Below, one piece after another: positions 17,283 to 26,411 of a DNA stretch of 64,000 bases. The number at the start of each line of letters is the position of its first letter. The first letter of the stretch is position 1. Made by a program: the position numbers and the translations under genes. Location of the stretch: assembly GCF_000429945.1 (NCBI RefSeq), contig NZ_AUCV01000013.1, positions 1 to 64,000 of the forward strand, in the 5' to 3' direction. The stretch is from Desulfogranum japonicum DSM 18378 (GTDB taxonomy: Bacteria > Desulfobacterota > Desulfobulbia > Desulfobulbales > Desulfobulbaceae). The notes beneath the pieces were generated by a model. That model saw only the letters and a list, made by a program, of their open reading frames with translations, ran no database searches and had not been told where the DNA came from.

Positions 17283-18459
17283 TCGGCTCGACATCCTCCT
17301 TTACTGTCATGACGGACGAGGAATAGGGCATGCGGGGCGATCCGTAGCCATTGGCATGGCTGTACGCCGCCTTTTTCCTGCATGCAAGGTGCTACTGGTG
17401 ACCGGATCACCATATATTGAAAGCCTCAGGGCTGGTAGTGAACTGGATTGGCTGAAACTGCCAGGATACGAAACCACGGTACAAAATGGTATATCAAAGG
17501 GTGTTGATGGCAAATCTAATTTCCCAGATAAAGAACTGGGCACAATACGGGCTCAACAGTTACAAGACATAATCAACCTCTATCGCCCCAAGCTTGTCCT
17601 GGCTGATCATTCACCTACAGGCAAACATAAGGAATTGCTACCGGCACTCCAGGCATCACAACAATATTCAACATCATGGTTCCTTGGAGTCCGGGGCATT
17701 GTCGGTAAAGTCCGTCAGGTACACTCTACCCTTTCCAGAAAAACTTTTGCACAGTACTACCGCGGCCTGCTGTGGTATGGAGACAGCACGATTTTAGGCT
17801 CTTCTCATATCCACGAAGTGGCACATACATTCAACACAAAAGTGGAAACAGCAGGATATGTATCCAGAATGCGGGAAATCATGGCCCTTGAAGGAGGGGA
17901 GGATCATAGAAAAAAAATCTACGCTGGCACCATTGCCCTGCCCTGGTTTGATGAGCATGGATTCACCCTGATCAGGAGTCTGTACCAGGCTCTCTCACAA
18001 CTCGGCAGCCAGTACGGTAAATGGGTGGTATTTCACCCTCCGGTGCATAGCCACCATCCGTTTAAACGCAACCTGCAGCAACTGGCCGAATTAAATAACA
18101 CAACTACTCGTCATTTCGGTGCAGAATACCTGCCGACCCTTGCACAGTCACGAATGGCTATCATCCATGGCGGCTATAACTCTCTTACAGATGTCTTGTA
18201 TTGCCAGGTACCTGCACTGGTTTTGCTGCGTGAAATGCAGGACAACGAACAACAGAACCACCTGGAACTCCTCACCTGCAATGGGCAAGAGCTTCTCACG
18301 CCAGTACATACCAGTGCTTTTTCAGGCCCCTTTTTCGCTGAAAAAATCCATGAAATGCTTACCTCTCCGTACAGACCTCCTGTAATACCAGTTGATCTTG
18401 CAGGCGCAGAGCATGCCGCCCGTTATCTTGTCGATACTATATCTAAAAATCTTCAGTAA
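17269..18459 (+). CDS. Glycosyltransferase of the MurG/UGT-like (GT-B) superfamily
   Basis: The 396-residue protein begins DILLYCHDGRGIGHAGRS, the N-terminal signature of predicted GT-B glycosyltransferases that share the MurG/GT28 fold. Its C-terminal half has the donor-binding pattern IIHGGYNSLTDVL. Acceptor and sugar are unknown. I start at the ATG at 17269, since 44 additional upstream codons are the BFD-like gene read in another frame. The last seven bases overlap the convergent glucokinase gene. Confidence 0.78.
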   Translation: MKLSNRLDILLYCHDGRGIGHAGRSVAIGMAVRRLFPACKVLLVTGSPYIESLRAGSELDWLKLPGYETTVQNGISKGVDGKSNFPDKELGTIRAQQLQDIINLYRPKLVLADHSPTGKHKELLPALQASQQYSTSWFLGVRGIVGKVRQVHSTLSRKTFAQYYRGLLWYGDSTILGSSHIHEVAHTFNTKVETAGYVSRMREIMALEGGEDHRKKIYAGTIALPWFDEHGFTLIRSLYQALSQLGSQYGKWVVFHPPVHSHHPFKRNLQQLAELNNTTTRHFGAEYLPTLAQSRMAIIHGGYNSLTDVLYCQVPALVLLREMQDNEQQNHLELLTCNGQELLTPVHTSAFSGPFFAEKIHEMLTSPYRPPVIPVDLAGAEHAARYLVDTISKNLQ

Positions 18460-19439
18460 AGTCCTCTTCCGTAGCACGCTGCCCCAAACAGAGCAATATC
18501 TGAACGAGTGATCAGGTGTATCGGGATATCACGAAGCGCAGCAGAGAGACGCCCCTTATCAGTAAAGATACGGACAAAAGTTTTCTGGTGCATATATTGT
18601 AGAATCCTTGGCGGGATGCCGCCTCCAATATAGAGCCCTCCTGAACAGGCAACAGTCAGAGCCAGGTTGCCTGCCTGGGCTGCCAGTATGGAAACAAATA
18701 ACTCCACCACCGCAACGCAGATGGGATATTTATCCGGCTCGCAAACAGCGGCATGTACAATCACCGGGGTAATATCAGAAATTCTTTCAAACTGTTCTCT
18801 CAATTCCCTCGGTTCTTCATACTTACCGGTATCACGTAAAAAGGCATACAGATTGGGAATACCCATTCCAGAACAGACCCGCTCATAGGACACATGCTCA
18901 AACCGCTGGCGCAGATAGTTCAGCAACTCAATTTCCAGTTCGGTTCGAGGGCCAAACTCTGTATGCCCCCCTTCGGAACCATGGGCACGATATTTTTTGC
19001 CGTCCCAGGTTAGAAACCCCATACCTAGCCCGGTTCCCGGTGCAATGAGTGCCTTGACCCCTTTTTTTTCTTCTATTCCATGACAGATGCAAACACTGTC
19101 ATCTCCATTTAAGAAAGGAAGAGCATAGGCCATTGCCTGGATATCATTGAGCAGTACAGCTTGTGTAAGGCAGGTGGCAGATTGCAACTCTTCTCCATCT
19201 ATTATCCAAGGAAGATTGGTGATACGTGCCCTGTTGCGCTTCACCGGTCCGGCAACACCAAATACGCCTTTATCAGGAAACAAACCATGCTCTTTCATAA
19301 AGCTTGTTACAATGTCTTCCAAACAACAATATTCCTGACTAGGATATTTTTTTTTCACAAGCGGCGTTGAGTCACCCTGCTCTCTTGCAAAAACTGCAAG
19401 ACGGGTGTTAGTTCCGCCAATATCTCCCACTAATAACAT
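18453..19439 (-). CDS. glk: Glucokinase
   Basis: This bacterial-type (Glk, not ROK) glucokinase phosphorylates glucose with ATP to glucose 6-phosphate. The 328-residue sequence has the N-terminal ATP-binding loop GDIGGTNTRLAVF, LNDIQAMAYALP with the catalytic Asp region, APGTGLGMGFL and GSEGGHTEFGPR. It lacks the Cys-rich zinc motif of ROK kinases. The gene is monocistronic and convergent with the glycosyltransferase gene. Confidence 0.93.
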   Translation of the reverse strand: MLLVGDIGGTNTRLAVFAREQGDSTPLVKKKYPSQEYCCLEDIVTSFMKEHGLFPDKGVFGVAGPVKRNRARITNLPWIIDGEELQSATCLTQAVLLNDIQAMAYALPFLNGDDSVCICHGIEEKKGVKALIAPGTGLGMGFLTWDGKKYRAHGSEGGHTEFGPRTELEIELLNYLRQRFEHVSYERVCSGMGIPNLYAFLRDTGKYEEPRELREQFERISDITPVIVHAAVCEPDKYPICVAVVELFVSILAAQAGNLALTVACSGGLYIGGGIPPRILQYMHQKTFVRIFTDKGRLSAALRDIPIHLITRSDIALFGAACYGRGLY

Positions 19440-19593
19440 TGGTGCCTTCCCTGTCCATTTTGTTCAGGTAATAAAAACTCCAGGACATTTTCCTACAGAG
19501 GATCATGAAAACAAACAAGATGAAAAGATGTGTTTTTTCAGCAATCCTGAGCTTTTATTCTTTAGAAAAGCCTGAAACAGGTTATACAATACC
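19440..19593. other. Intergenic region between glk and repeat copy B
   Basis: No supported gene. It probably holds the glk promoter on the minus strand. Confidence 0.35.
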
Positions 19594-19761
19594 TAAGGGT
19601 CACGGAAAAAATAAATTATCCAATCTTGCTTGTCTCTCAACTCGGTACCGTCGTCGCGTCAGCGGCTCAATTCGCCCAGCATGGAACCATTGACACGACG
19701 ACGGTCACCAAACCGATATCCTACGCATTTTTTAGACATTTATTATTTTCCGTGACCCTAA
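19594..19761. repeat. MITE-like palindromic repeat, copy B
   Basis: This full-length member has ends TAAGGGTCACGG and CCGTGACCCTAA, a perfect 11-base inverse match. The inner arm is GGTACCGTCGTCGCGTCAGCGG against CCATTGACACGACGACGGTCACC. Relative to copy A, the inner stem has changed from GTTGT/ACAAC to GTCGT/ACGAC on both arms, a compensating change. No ORF is supported. Confidence 0.9.
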
Positions 19762-20005
19762 AAATCAGAGATTCTTATTTCCCCAAATAAAAGAGCTTAT
19801 CTCATGATATACACGATGTCAGGTAATTCCCAGTACTTTCACCTTCTCGAACATACTCCTCTTTCGTTGCTCTACATCCAATACTTATGCAAAAAACAGA
19901 AATGTTTTTACAACGGGTGCCAGTAAGATTCTGTTCCTGGTGCTATGACAGATTCATGTGAAGAAAAGATCTCCATACGCTGGTAACATCAAGGAGCATA
20001 AAGGG
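19762..20005. other. Intergenic region upstream of the Na/Pi cotransporter gene
   Basis: No gene or clear regulatory signal. A promoter for the downstream plus-strand gene is expected here. Confidence 0.35.
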
Positions 20006-21781
20006 ATGAAACCTCTTAGCCAATACTATCTCCGTTACACCTGTGTATTTTTTCTCGTTATTCTTTGCTGCGGTCTCTGCACAGATACTGTTTACGGAGC
20101 AAATAGCGAAGTAGCCGAAATCGAGTGGTTCACCCTTTTCATGGGCCTTTTTGGCGGACTGGCTCTGTTTCTCGCAGGCCTTGATATGCTTTCTGAAGGG
20201 TTGAAAAAAGCAGCTGGAGAAACCCTGAAGACACTCCTTTCCAAAATGACAACCAACCGCTTGTTTGGAGCGGCCACCGGCGCTTTTGTTACTGCTGTTT
20301 TAAACTCTTCTTCTGTAACGACGGTTCTTGTGGTCAGTTTTATCACTGCTGGCGTTATGACTCTGGCCCAGTCAGTTGGAGTTATCATGGGAGCCAACAT
20401 TGGCTCCACCATGACTGCCCAACTCCTTGCTTTTAATCTCTCTTCATACTCTCTCCTGCCTATTTCCATTGGTTTCTTTATGACGTTTATTGCCAAACGT
20501 GATCCCATGAAATATGCAGGCATGATGCTCATGGGACTTGGGCTGGTCTTTTTTGGAATGGGCATCATGAGTGAAGCCATGACACCACTGAGGACCTATG
20601 GGCCGTTTATGGAGTTTCTCGAGAGAATGGAACGTCCATTTCTAGGGATTCTCGCCGGAGCAATTTTTACCGGCCTGGTCCAATCTTCGGCAGCAACGGT
20701 CGGAATTGCCATTGCAATGGCCACTGAAGGTTTATTAAGCCTGCCGGCCGGCATTGCCCTCGCTCTAGGGGCTAATATAGGAACGTGTGTAACAGCACTG
20801 CTCGCAGCTCTGGGTAAACCGGTTGAGGCGGTACGTGCTGCTATTGTTCATATCCTGTTTAACGTTATAGGTGTCTTGATCTGGTTACCTTTTATTGATG
20901 TCCTGGCAGATATTACCATTGCAATCTCACCGGTTGCCGACAACCTTGAGGAAACAGTCAAAGCGGCTATTGAAGTACCAAGGCAGATTGCCAATGCCAA
21001 TACCATCTTTAATGTCATAAACACGACTCTGTTCATAGGATTCTCGTCCTGGTTTGCCTTGTTAGCTGAACGCCTCTACCCCAAGCGCAAGGAAAAAACA
21101 GGTATTATCATTTCTCCAAAGTTTTTAGATGAAAATGCCCTTGAAGTCCCCAGCGTCGCCTTTGAACAGGTGCGGCAGGAATTTGGCCGAATGGGAGAGA
21201 TTGCGGCTTCAATGCTGAAAGAACTGCCCAAAGCCGTTATTGCCAAAGATAGAAAACATATCGAGAACATCGTAAAACTGGACGATAAAGTCGACATTCT
21301 TGAAGCTGCAATTTTCACATTTCTCAGTAAAATTCGTCAGCAGTCACTTACCGAAGAAGAAAGTGTGCTACACCAGAAACTCATGTCGGCAACAGTTAAT
21401 TTGGAAACACTGGCTGATATCATTGAAACAGAAATGGCAGAGCTTACCAAAGCATTTATACATAAGGAGCGAAAAGTAAGTGAAAAAACACTTTCCATAT
21501 TCGATGAATTGTATAATGAGGTACAACACGCTGTCATTCTGGCCGTGCATGCAATCAGAGATAACGACCAACAGGCAGCCTTACAGGTCATTGTAAAAAA
21601 AGATCAGATAAGTAAACTTTCAGAATCACTATTGGCTCGAAAATCTGCACATCTGGGTCAACAAGATGCAGTCTTGCTTGAGACAGCGCGAATTGAAATT
21701 TCCATGGTGGATAAGCTACGTCGAGCGTATACGCTGGCTAAACGAATCGCAAAGATTGTCCTGCCTCCGGAAATCAGTTAG
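20006..21781 (+). CDS. Na+/phosphate cotransporter family protein with PhoU-like tail
   Basis: The 591-residue membrane protein belongs to the NptA/YjbB (PNaS) family. Two inverted transport repeats are visible, each with a QSS/NSSS motif (AVLNSSSVTTVLVV, then LVQSSAATVGIA) and GANIGST/GANIGTC. The C-terminal 220 residues form PhoU-like helices that probably regulate flux. A short hydrophobic leader precedes the first repeat. The ATG at 20006 has AAGGAG and AAGGG upstream; a GTG at 19958 is open but unsupported. It precedes the DUF3302 gene by about 200 bases. Confidence 0.9.
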   Translation: MKPLSQYYLRYTCVFFLVILCCGLCTDTVYGANSEVAEIEWFTLFMGLFGGLALFLAGLDMLSEGLKKAAGETLKTLLSKMTTNRLFGAATGAFVTAVLNSSSVTTVLVVSFITAGVMTLAQSVGVIMGANIGSTMTAQLLAFNLSSYSLLPISIGFFMTFIAKRDPMKYAGMMLMGLGLVFFGMGIMSEAMTPLRTYGPFMEFLERMERPFLGILAGAIFTGLVQSSAATVGIAIAMATEGLLSLPAGIALALGANIGTCVTALLAALGKPVEAVRAAIVHILFNVIGVLIWLPFIDVLADITIAISPVADNLEETVKAAIEVPRQIANANTIFNVINTTLFIGFSSWFALLAERLYPKRKEKTGIIISPKFLDENALEVPSVAFEQVRQEFGRMGEIAASMLKELPKAVIAKDRKHIENIVKLDDKVDILEAAIFTFLSKIRQQSLTEEESVLHQKLMSATVNLETLADIIETEMAELTKAFIHKERKVSEKTLSIFDELYNEVQHAVILAVHAIRDNDQQAALQVIVKKDQISKLSESLLARKSAHLGQQDAVLLETARIEISMVDKLRRAYTLAKRIAKIVLPPEIS

Positions 21782-21977
21782 CCAGCACCGCAAATGTAAG
21801 GATTTTGAAAATTGTCCCGGTTATTCGTATCGCAATAACAGAAATACGCAAGCGGCTCCCTTTACAGGCGAAGTACGACTAAAAGGATAAAACGTCAAAC
21901 CTGATTTTTCTTATGAAATATGTGGACTACCCTCTGGGTATATTCCCGATTTCCACACCATCTTGCAGGAGATAAAT

Positions 21978-22412
21978 ATGGAAGGACGAATGTTGGATTT
22001 TATTGCGCTGGCCGTATTGTGTTTTGTTGTACTCACCATCATTTATGGGATTATATTTATCCACGACATCCCCTACAATATCGCTAAAAAAAGGCAACAT
22101 CCGCACCAGGATGCAATCCATACCGCCGGCTGGGTAAGCCTTTTTCTCATGCATGCTATCTGGCCGCTTCTCTGGATATGGGCAACCCTGTACAAACCTG
22201 GATATGGATGGGGTTTGCATTCGGGCAAAGAAACCGAAACAGAACAACCATCAGAACATTCCACAATTATGCTCGTTGAACTCACCGAGCGAATTGCCCG
22301 CCTGGAAGAAGAAAAGAAGCACATGCAATCACATTACAACCGTCTCATAAAACAACTCCATGGTCGGATAACCAAACTTGAATCTGGTCAGACAGCAGAG
22401 GAGGAACTCTGA
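21978..22412 (+). CDS. yiaW: DUF3302 inner-membrane protein (YiaW-like)
   Basis: The 144-residue protein has one long N-terminal membrane helix (LDFIALAVLCFVVLTIIYGIIF), a conserved HDIPYNIAKKRQHPHQDAIHTAGWVS loop, a second membrane helix (LFLMHAIWPLLWIWATLY) and a C-terminal coiled coil (LTERIARLEEEKKHM...). This matches the DUF3302/YiaW family, which is normally encoded directly before an HlyD-type membrane-fusion protein, as here. GGAGATAA precedes the chosen ATG. The stop lies one base from the start of the next gene. Confidence 0.82.
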   Translation: MEGRMLDFIALAVLCFVVLTIIYGIIFIHDIPYNIAKKRQHPHQDAIHTAGWVSLFLMHAIWPLLWIWATLYKPGYGWGLHSGKETETEQPSEHSTIMLVELTERIARLEEEKKHMQSHYNRLIKQLHGRITKLESGQTAEEEL

Positions 22413-22413
22413 T

Positions 22414-23361
22414 ATGGAAACCTTGCTCATTCTCACCTATGCCTCTGTTTGCTGGCTCATCTTCAAACTGTTCAAGATTCCGGTTAATAAATGGTCATTA
22501 ACCACAGTGGTGCTCGGAGGAGTTATTATGATGGGGACTATACTTGCAGGTATGGCCTACTATCATCCTGCTTCTGTTACTGCGCGCTCCTACTATATGA
22601 CCACGCCGATTGTCCCCAATGTTCGCGGCACAATTCTTGATGTAAAAGTCAAGATGAATACCCCTTTAAAAAAAGGAGATGTTCTCTGTACAATCGATCC
22701 TGTCCCTTACCAGGCCGAAGTTGACCGAATTACATCACAATTGCATCTTGCTGAAAAACGTCTTCAGCAATCACTGGAACTCAAAGAAGCTGGCGCAGGA
22801 AACACCTTTGATGTCGAACAATATCAAACCGACGTAGCTGACTTCAAGGCACAGCTGGATAATGCACAATTCAATCTTGAAAGCACGGTTATAAAGGCAC
22901 CAACAGATGGTTTTGTTATCCATATGAGACTGAGACCCGGTATGATGGCTGTTCCTGTACCTTTAGCTCCGCTCATGACCTTTGTCCATAGTGATGAAAC
23001 CTATTTTATAGCCGGCTTCAGCCAGCAGCCCATGCAGAATATAAAAGCAGACAACCATGCAGAAGTTATTTTTCCAGGAATCCCCGGTAGAATATTCCAG
23101 GCAAAGGTGGTGCGCATTCTTGATGCACTTGCTGAGGGCCAACTCCAACCCTCGGGAACAATGATGAGTATTAATCCAAATCTTCCCCAGGGTCTTATTC
23201 CGATAGTAATAAAAATCGAAGATGACATGTCAAATTTCTTCGTTCCCATGGGCGCATCATGCACAGTGGCAGTGTATAGTGAAAAATGGCACCATGTGAC
23301 TATCATCCGTAAAATGCTCATGCGAATGAAGAGTTGGCAGAACTTTGCCCATTTTCATTGA
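22414..23361 (+). CDS. yiaV: HlyD/EmrA-type membrane-fusion protein (YiaV-like)
   Basis: This 315-residue periplasmic adaptor is anchored by an N-terminal helix pair. It has the lipoyl-like half motifs NVRGTILDVKVKMNTPLKKGDVL and STVIKAPTDGFVIHMRLRPGM flanking a coiled coil, and a C-terminal beta barrel. YiaV/YiaW/AaeA-like adaptors link an inner-membrane transporter with an outer-membrane channel. Here the outer-membrane factor follows about 95 bases later, but no transporter subunit is adjacent. The start at 22414 has GAGGAACT upstream and lies one base after the yiaW-like stop. Confidence 0.85.
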   Translation: METLLILTYASVCWLIFKLFKIPVNKWSLTTVVLGGVIMMGTILAGMAYYHPASVTARSYYMTTPIVPNVRGTILDVKVKMNTPLKKGDVLCTIDPVPYQAEVDRITSQLHLAEKRLQQSLELKEAGAGNTFDVEQYQTDVADFKAQLDNAQFNLESTVIKAPTDGFVIHMRLRPGMMAVPVPLAPLMTFVHSDETYFIAGFSQQPMQNIKADNHAEVIFPGIPGRIFQAKVVRILDALAEGQLQPSGTMMSINPNLPQGLIPIVIKIEDDMSNFFVPMGASCTVAVYSEKWHHVTIIRKMLMRMKSWQNFAHFH

Positions 23362-23456
23362 AAGCAGGAGGTAATGGTATCATTACCTGCACCATTGAAT
23401 ACATAACGAGAACATTGTGTTGTTTTGATAGTACAATTTCAACATACGGTGGGAAT

Positions 23457-24821
23457 ATGACAAAAACACTGCGGCCCATTTGCCTTCTCATCTGCCTGAG
23501 TGCACTCTGTGCTGGTTGTGCGGGTCAAATAGCCACCCATGAAGAGGCTGTAGAGAGTGTACGTGCAGGTGAAATGCGCGAGCGTCTTGAAGGTAACCAA
23601 TGGTCAGCGAAGAGCAACCAGGGGGAGGTCGATGATGGCTGGTTAAAAAGCTTCAACGACCCCACTCTGCTCAGTCTTGTTCAGGAAGCAGAGCAAAATA
23701 ATTTTGAATTACAGATTGCTGCTGCAAAAATAGATCAAGCCATGGCATTGACGAATAAAGCTGGTGCCTCACTCAAGCCCTCTGTTGATCTTGCAGGCGG
23801 TTATGCTGACAGAAACTTTGACGATTTTGGCGAGGTTTTTGGAGGCGGTTTGACCATTTCATGGGAAGCCGACGTATGGGGAAGAATTCGTTCAGGTGTT
23901 GCTGGTGCAGAAGAAACAGCTGCGGCAACGGTATCTGACTATGCGTACGCCCGTCAATCCCTGGCTGCTGCTACGGCAAACAGTTGGTTTCTAGCCAACA
24001 GTAGCAAACTGCTTTTTGACTATGCTAACGAAATTGACGCATTATTCAGCGAATCTCTCCGGATCGTGACAATTAAAGAGCGCATTGGTCAGGTGGATCA
24101 ACAAGATATTCACCTCGCAAAAGCCAACCTTGCCAAGGCCAAAGAAGCGGCACGACAGGCAGAAGCTTCCCTGGAAGATTCCAAGCGTAGCCTGGAAATT
24201 CTCCTGGGACGATATCCTGGAGCAGAGATACAGGCCAACGGGAAACTTCCCGCTGTTCCTCCACCCATCAGTGCAGGTATTCCCTCTGAACTTCTTGAAC
24301 GTCGGCCGGATCTCATTGCTGCAGAACAACGGGTTGCAGCTGCATTCTATAAACAAAAAGAAGCTGAACTGGTCAAGCTACCCAGATTTTCTTTTTCTCT
24401 AACCCTTGGCCTGACTAATTTACGAGACGCTATCAGCAGTCTGGCCGCTGGTATATTCGCACCACTCTACAAGGGCGGCGCAATCGAAGCGGATATAGCC
24501 GCAGCCACAGCAGTACAGAAACAGGCAATCGCAGCATATGGACACGCCGCATTACAAGCGTTTAAAGAGGTTGAGTCAGCCCTTTCCCAGGAAGAACACC
24601 TGGGTCAACGGGAAAAATATTTACAAATTACTGTTGATGAAAATTTTAAAGCCTATCAACTGGTGCAAAAGCAATATGAAATTGGTAAAATTGATTTTCT
24701 TGATGTGCTCAATGTGCAAAACAAATGGGTTCAAGCCAAAATTGCCTTGATAAACATTTCCACTCTGCGTCTACTGAACAGAGTTCAATTGCACCTGGCT
24801 CTTGGTGGAAGTTTTGAATAA
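23457..24821 (+). CDS. Outer-membrane efflux lipoprotein (TolC/NodT family)
   Basis: The 454-residue protein has a lipoprotein signal peptide (LICLSALCAGC, lipidated Cys near 20) and two OEP repeats with the expected coiled-coil helices and SISAGI...LLERRPDLIAAEQRVAAAFYKQKEAE motif between them. It should form the trimeric outer-membrane channel for the adaptor encoded just upstream. A longer upstream frame exists but lacks homology; the chosen ATG follows GGTGGGA and gives a proper lipobox. No termination hairpin is evident after it. Confidence 0.9.
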   Translation: MTKTLRPICLLICLSALCAGCAGQIATHEEAVESVRAGEMRERLEGNQWSAKSNQGEVDDGWLKSFNDPTLLSLVQEAEQNNFELQIAAAKIDQAMALTNKAGASLKPSVDLAGGYADRNFDDFGEVFGGGLTISWEADVWGRIRSGVAGAEETAAATVSDYAYARQSLAAATANSWFLANSSKLLFDYANEIDALFSESLRIVTIKERIGQVDQQDIHLAKANLAKAKEAARQAEASLEDSKRSLEILLGRYPGAEIQANGKLPAVPPPISAGIPSELLERRPDLIAAEQRVAAAFYKQKEAELVKLPRFSFSLTLGLTNLRDAISSLAAGIFAPLYKGGAIEADIAAATAVQKQAIAAYGHAALQAFKEVESALSQEEHLGQREKYLQITVDENFKAYQLVQKQYEIGKIDFLDVLNVQNKWVQAKIALINISTLRLLNRVQLHLALGGSFE

Positions 24822-24937
24822 TTTACATAACCGGTACTCACAGATGCCACCCTTGGGTGTATTGCAGAGCGTAGACAGTGTTTTTCACTGGCAAAACTGC
24901 GAGCACCCTCTTTTCTCCCTGATCAGGAAGCTAATTT

Positions 24938-26248
24938 ATGTCGTATCAACAATATAATGAAAGACTTTGCGATTATATATCTCGATCCACCACGCCCTAC
25001 CATGCAATCAAAAACAGCATGGGCATCCTGGATGCAGCAGGTTATGTGCGTCTCTATGAATCCGATCCCTGGCAGCACCTTTCTCCTGGAAGATATTATG
25101 TAACCAGAAACAGTTCCAGTTTAATAGGGTTTCAGATTACTCCAACTGCAAACACATTGCGCATGGCAGGCTCGCACACAGACAGCCCGAGCCTTCGGGT
25201 CAAACCCAATCCTCTTCACACAAAAAGCGGATACCTGCAACTGGGAGTGGAAGTGTATGGAGGAGCCCTGCTCAATCCTTGGTTTGACAGAGACCTCAGC
25301 ATGGCAGGCAGAGTCATCTGGCATACTGAGGATGATATAATGCAATCCAGTTTGATTGATTTCCGGAGACCGGTTGCGGTTATCCCAAGTCTGGCAATAC
25401 ATTTTGACAGAGAAGCCAATACCGGCAAGGAGATCAACAAGCAGACAGACATGGTTCCTCTTCTGATGTTGGATTCCGGTACAAAGCCAATGCATTTCAA
25501 TGAGCTTCTAAAAAAACAATTTCTGCTTGAACATCCAGGAAATGATCACGCTGAAATCATTGACTATGATCTTTTCCTGTATGACAGCCAGCCGCCAGCC
25601 CTTGTGGGGCTTGAGCAGGAGTTTATTACCTCTGCCAGGCTGGATAACCTGCTTTCCTGCTATTGCATCATCCAGGCCGCTGCCTCTTGTTCACAGGCAC
25701 ATAATCTGCTTTTTGTTCTCAATGACCATGAAGAAGTCGGCTCTGTTTCGACCAGCGGTGCACAGGGCCCCTTTTTGCAATCCATTCTCTCCAGACTCTA
25801 CCCGGAAAGACCGGTACGTGAAAGCATGCTCGCCAAGTCGCTGCTCATTTCCGTGGATAATGCCCATGCTGTGCATCCCAATTTTGCAAGCAAACATGAA
25901 CCCCAACACCTGCCCGTACTTAATGGGGGACCGGTCATTAAAACCAATGCCAACCAGCGCTATGCCAGCAATGCCTGCACCAGCAGTATTTTTAAGCTTC
26001 TGTGCAAACGCAATGAAATCCCTGTGCAGAATTTTGTTATGCGCAACGACATGGCCTGTGGATCAACCATAGGTCCCCTGACTTCCGCTGCCATCGGCAT
26101 CCCAACCATTGACATCGGTGTACCTCAATTGGCCATGCACTCAATTCGTGAGACCATTGGCAATCGGGATGGATATTACCTGGGCAAAGCTCTTTCTGCA
26201 TTTTTTGAAGAGCATGATGAAAAACTGCAGTGTGCTGAAGCCGCATAA
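24938..26248 (+). CDS. apeB: M18-family aminopeptidase
   Basis: This zinc aminopeptidase removes N-terminal, often acidic, residues. The 436-residue sequence carries all metal-site segments of the family: GSHTDSPSLRVKP, ARLDNLLSCY, NDHEEVGS, SVDNAHAVHPN and the final AMHSIRE. Length and layout match bacterial ApeB/DNPEP-like dodecameric enzymes. It is a cytoplasmic protein without a signal peptide and stands alone, 116 bases after the efflux lipoprotein gene. Confidence 0.93.
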   Translation: MSYQQYNERLCDYISRSTTPYHAIKNSMGILDAAGYVRLYESDPWQHLSPGRYYVTRNSSSLIGFQITPTANTLRMAGSHTDSPSLRVKPNPLHTKSGYLQLGVEVYGGALLNPWFDRDLSMAGRVIWHTEDDIMQSSLIDFRRPVAVIPSLAIHFDREANTGKEINKQTDMVPLLMLDSGTKPMHFNELLKKQFLLEHPGNDHAEIIDYDLFLYDSQPPALVGLEQEFITSARLDNLLSCYCIIQAAASCSQAHNLLFVLNDHEEVGSVSTSGAQGPFLQSILSRLYPERPVRESMLAKSLLISVDNAHAVHPNFASKHEPQHLPVLNGGPVIKTNANQRYASNACTSSIFKLLCKRNEIPVQNFVMRNDMACGSTIGPLTSAAIGIPTIDIGVPQLAMHSIRETIGNRDGYYLGKALSAFFEEHDEKLQCAEAA

Positions 26249-26411
26249 CATCACATTGTCAACGACCTATGCACCTACTTTTTTTTACGAAAAAGTATTA
26301 CAGATGTTTGTTGGTAGCAATTGTTTTACTTCACAGCCTGATCTGCTATACTTGTGATGACGTAACCAACTGATAACATCGCCTATTCAACACCAGCTTG
26401 ATTTCATTCTT

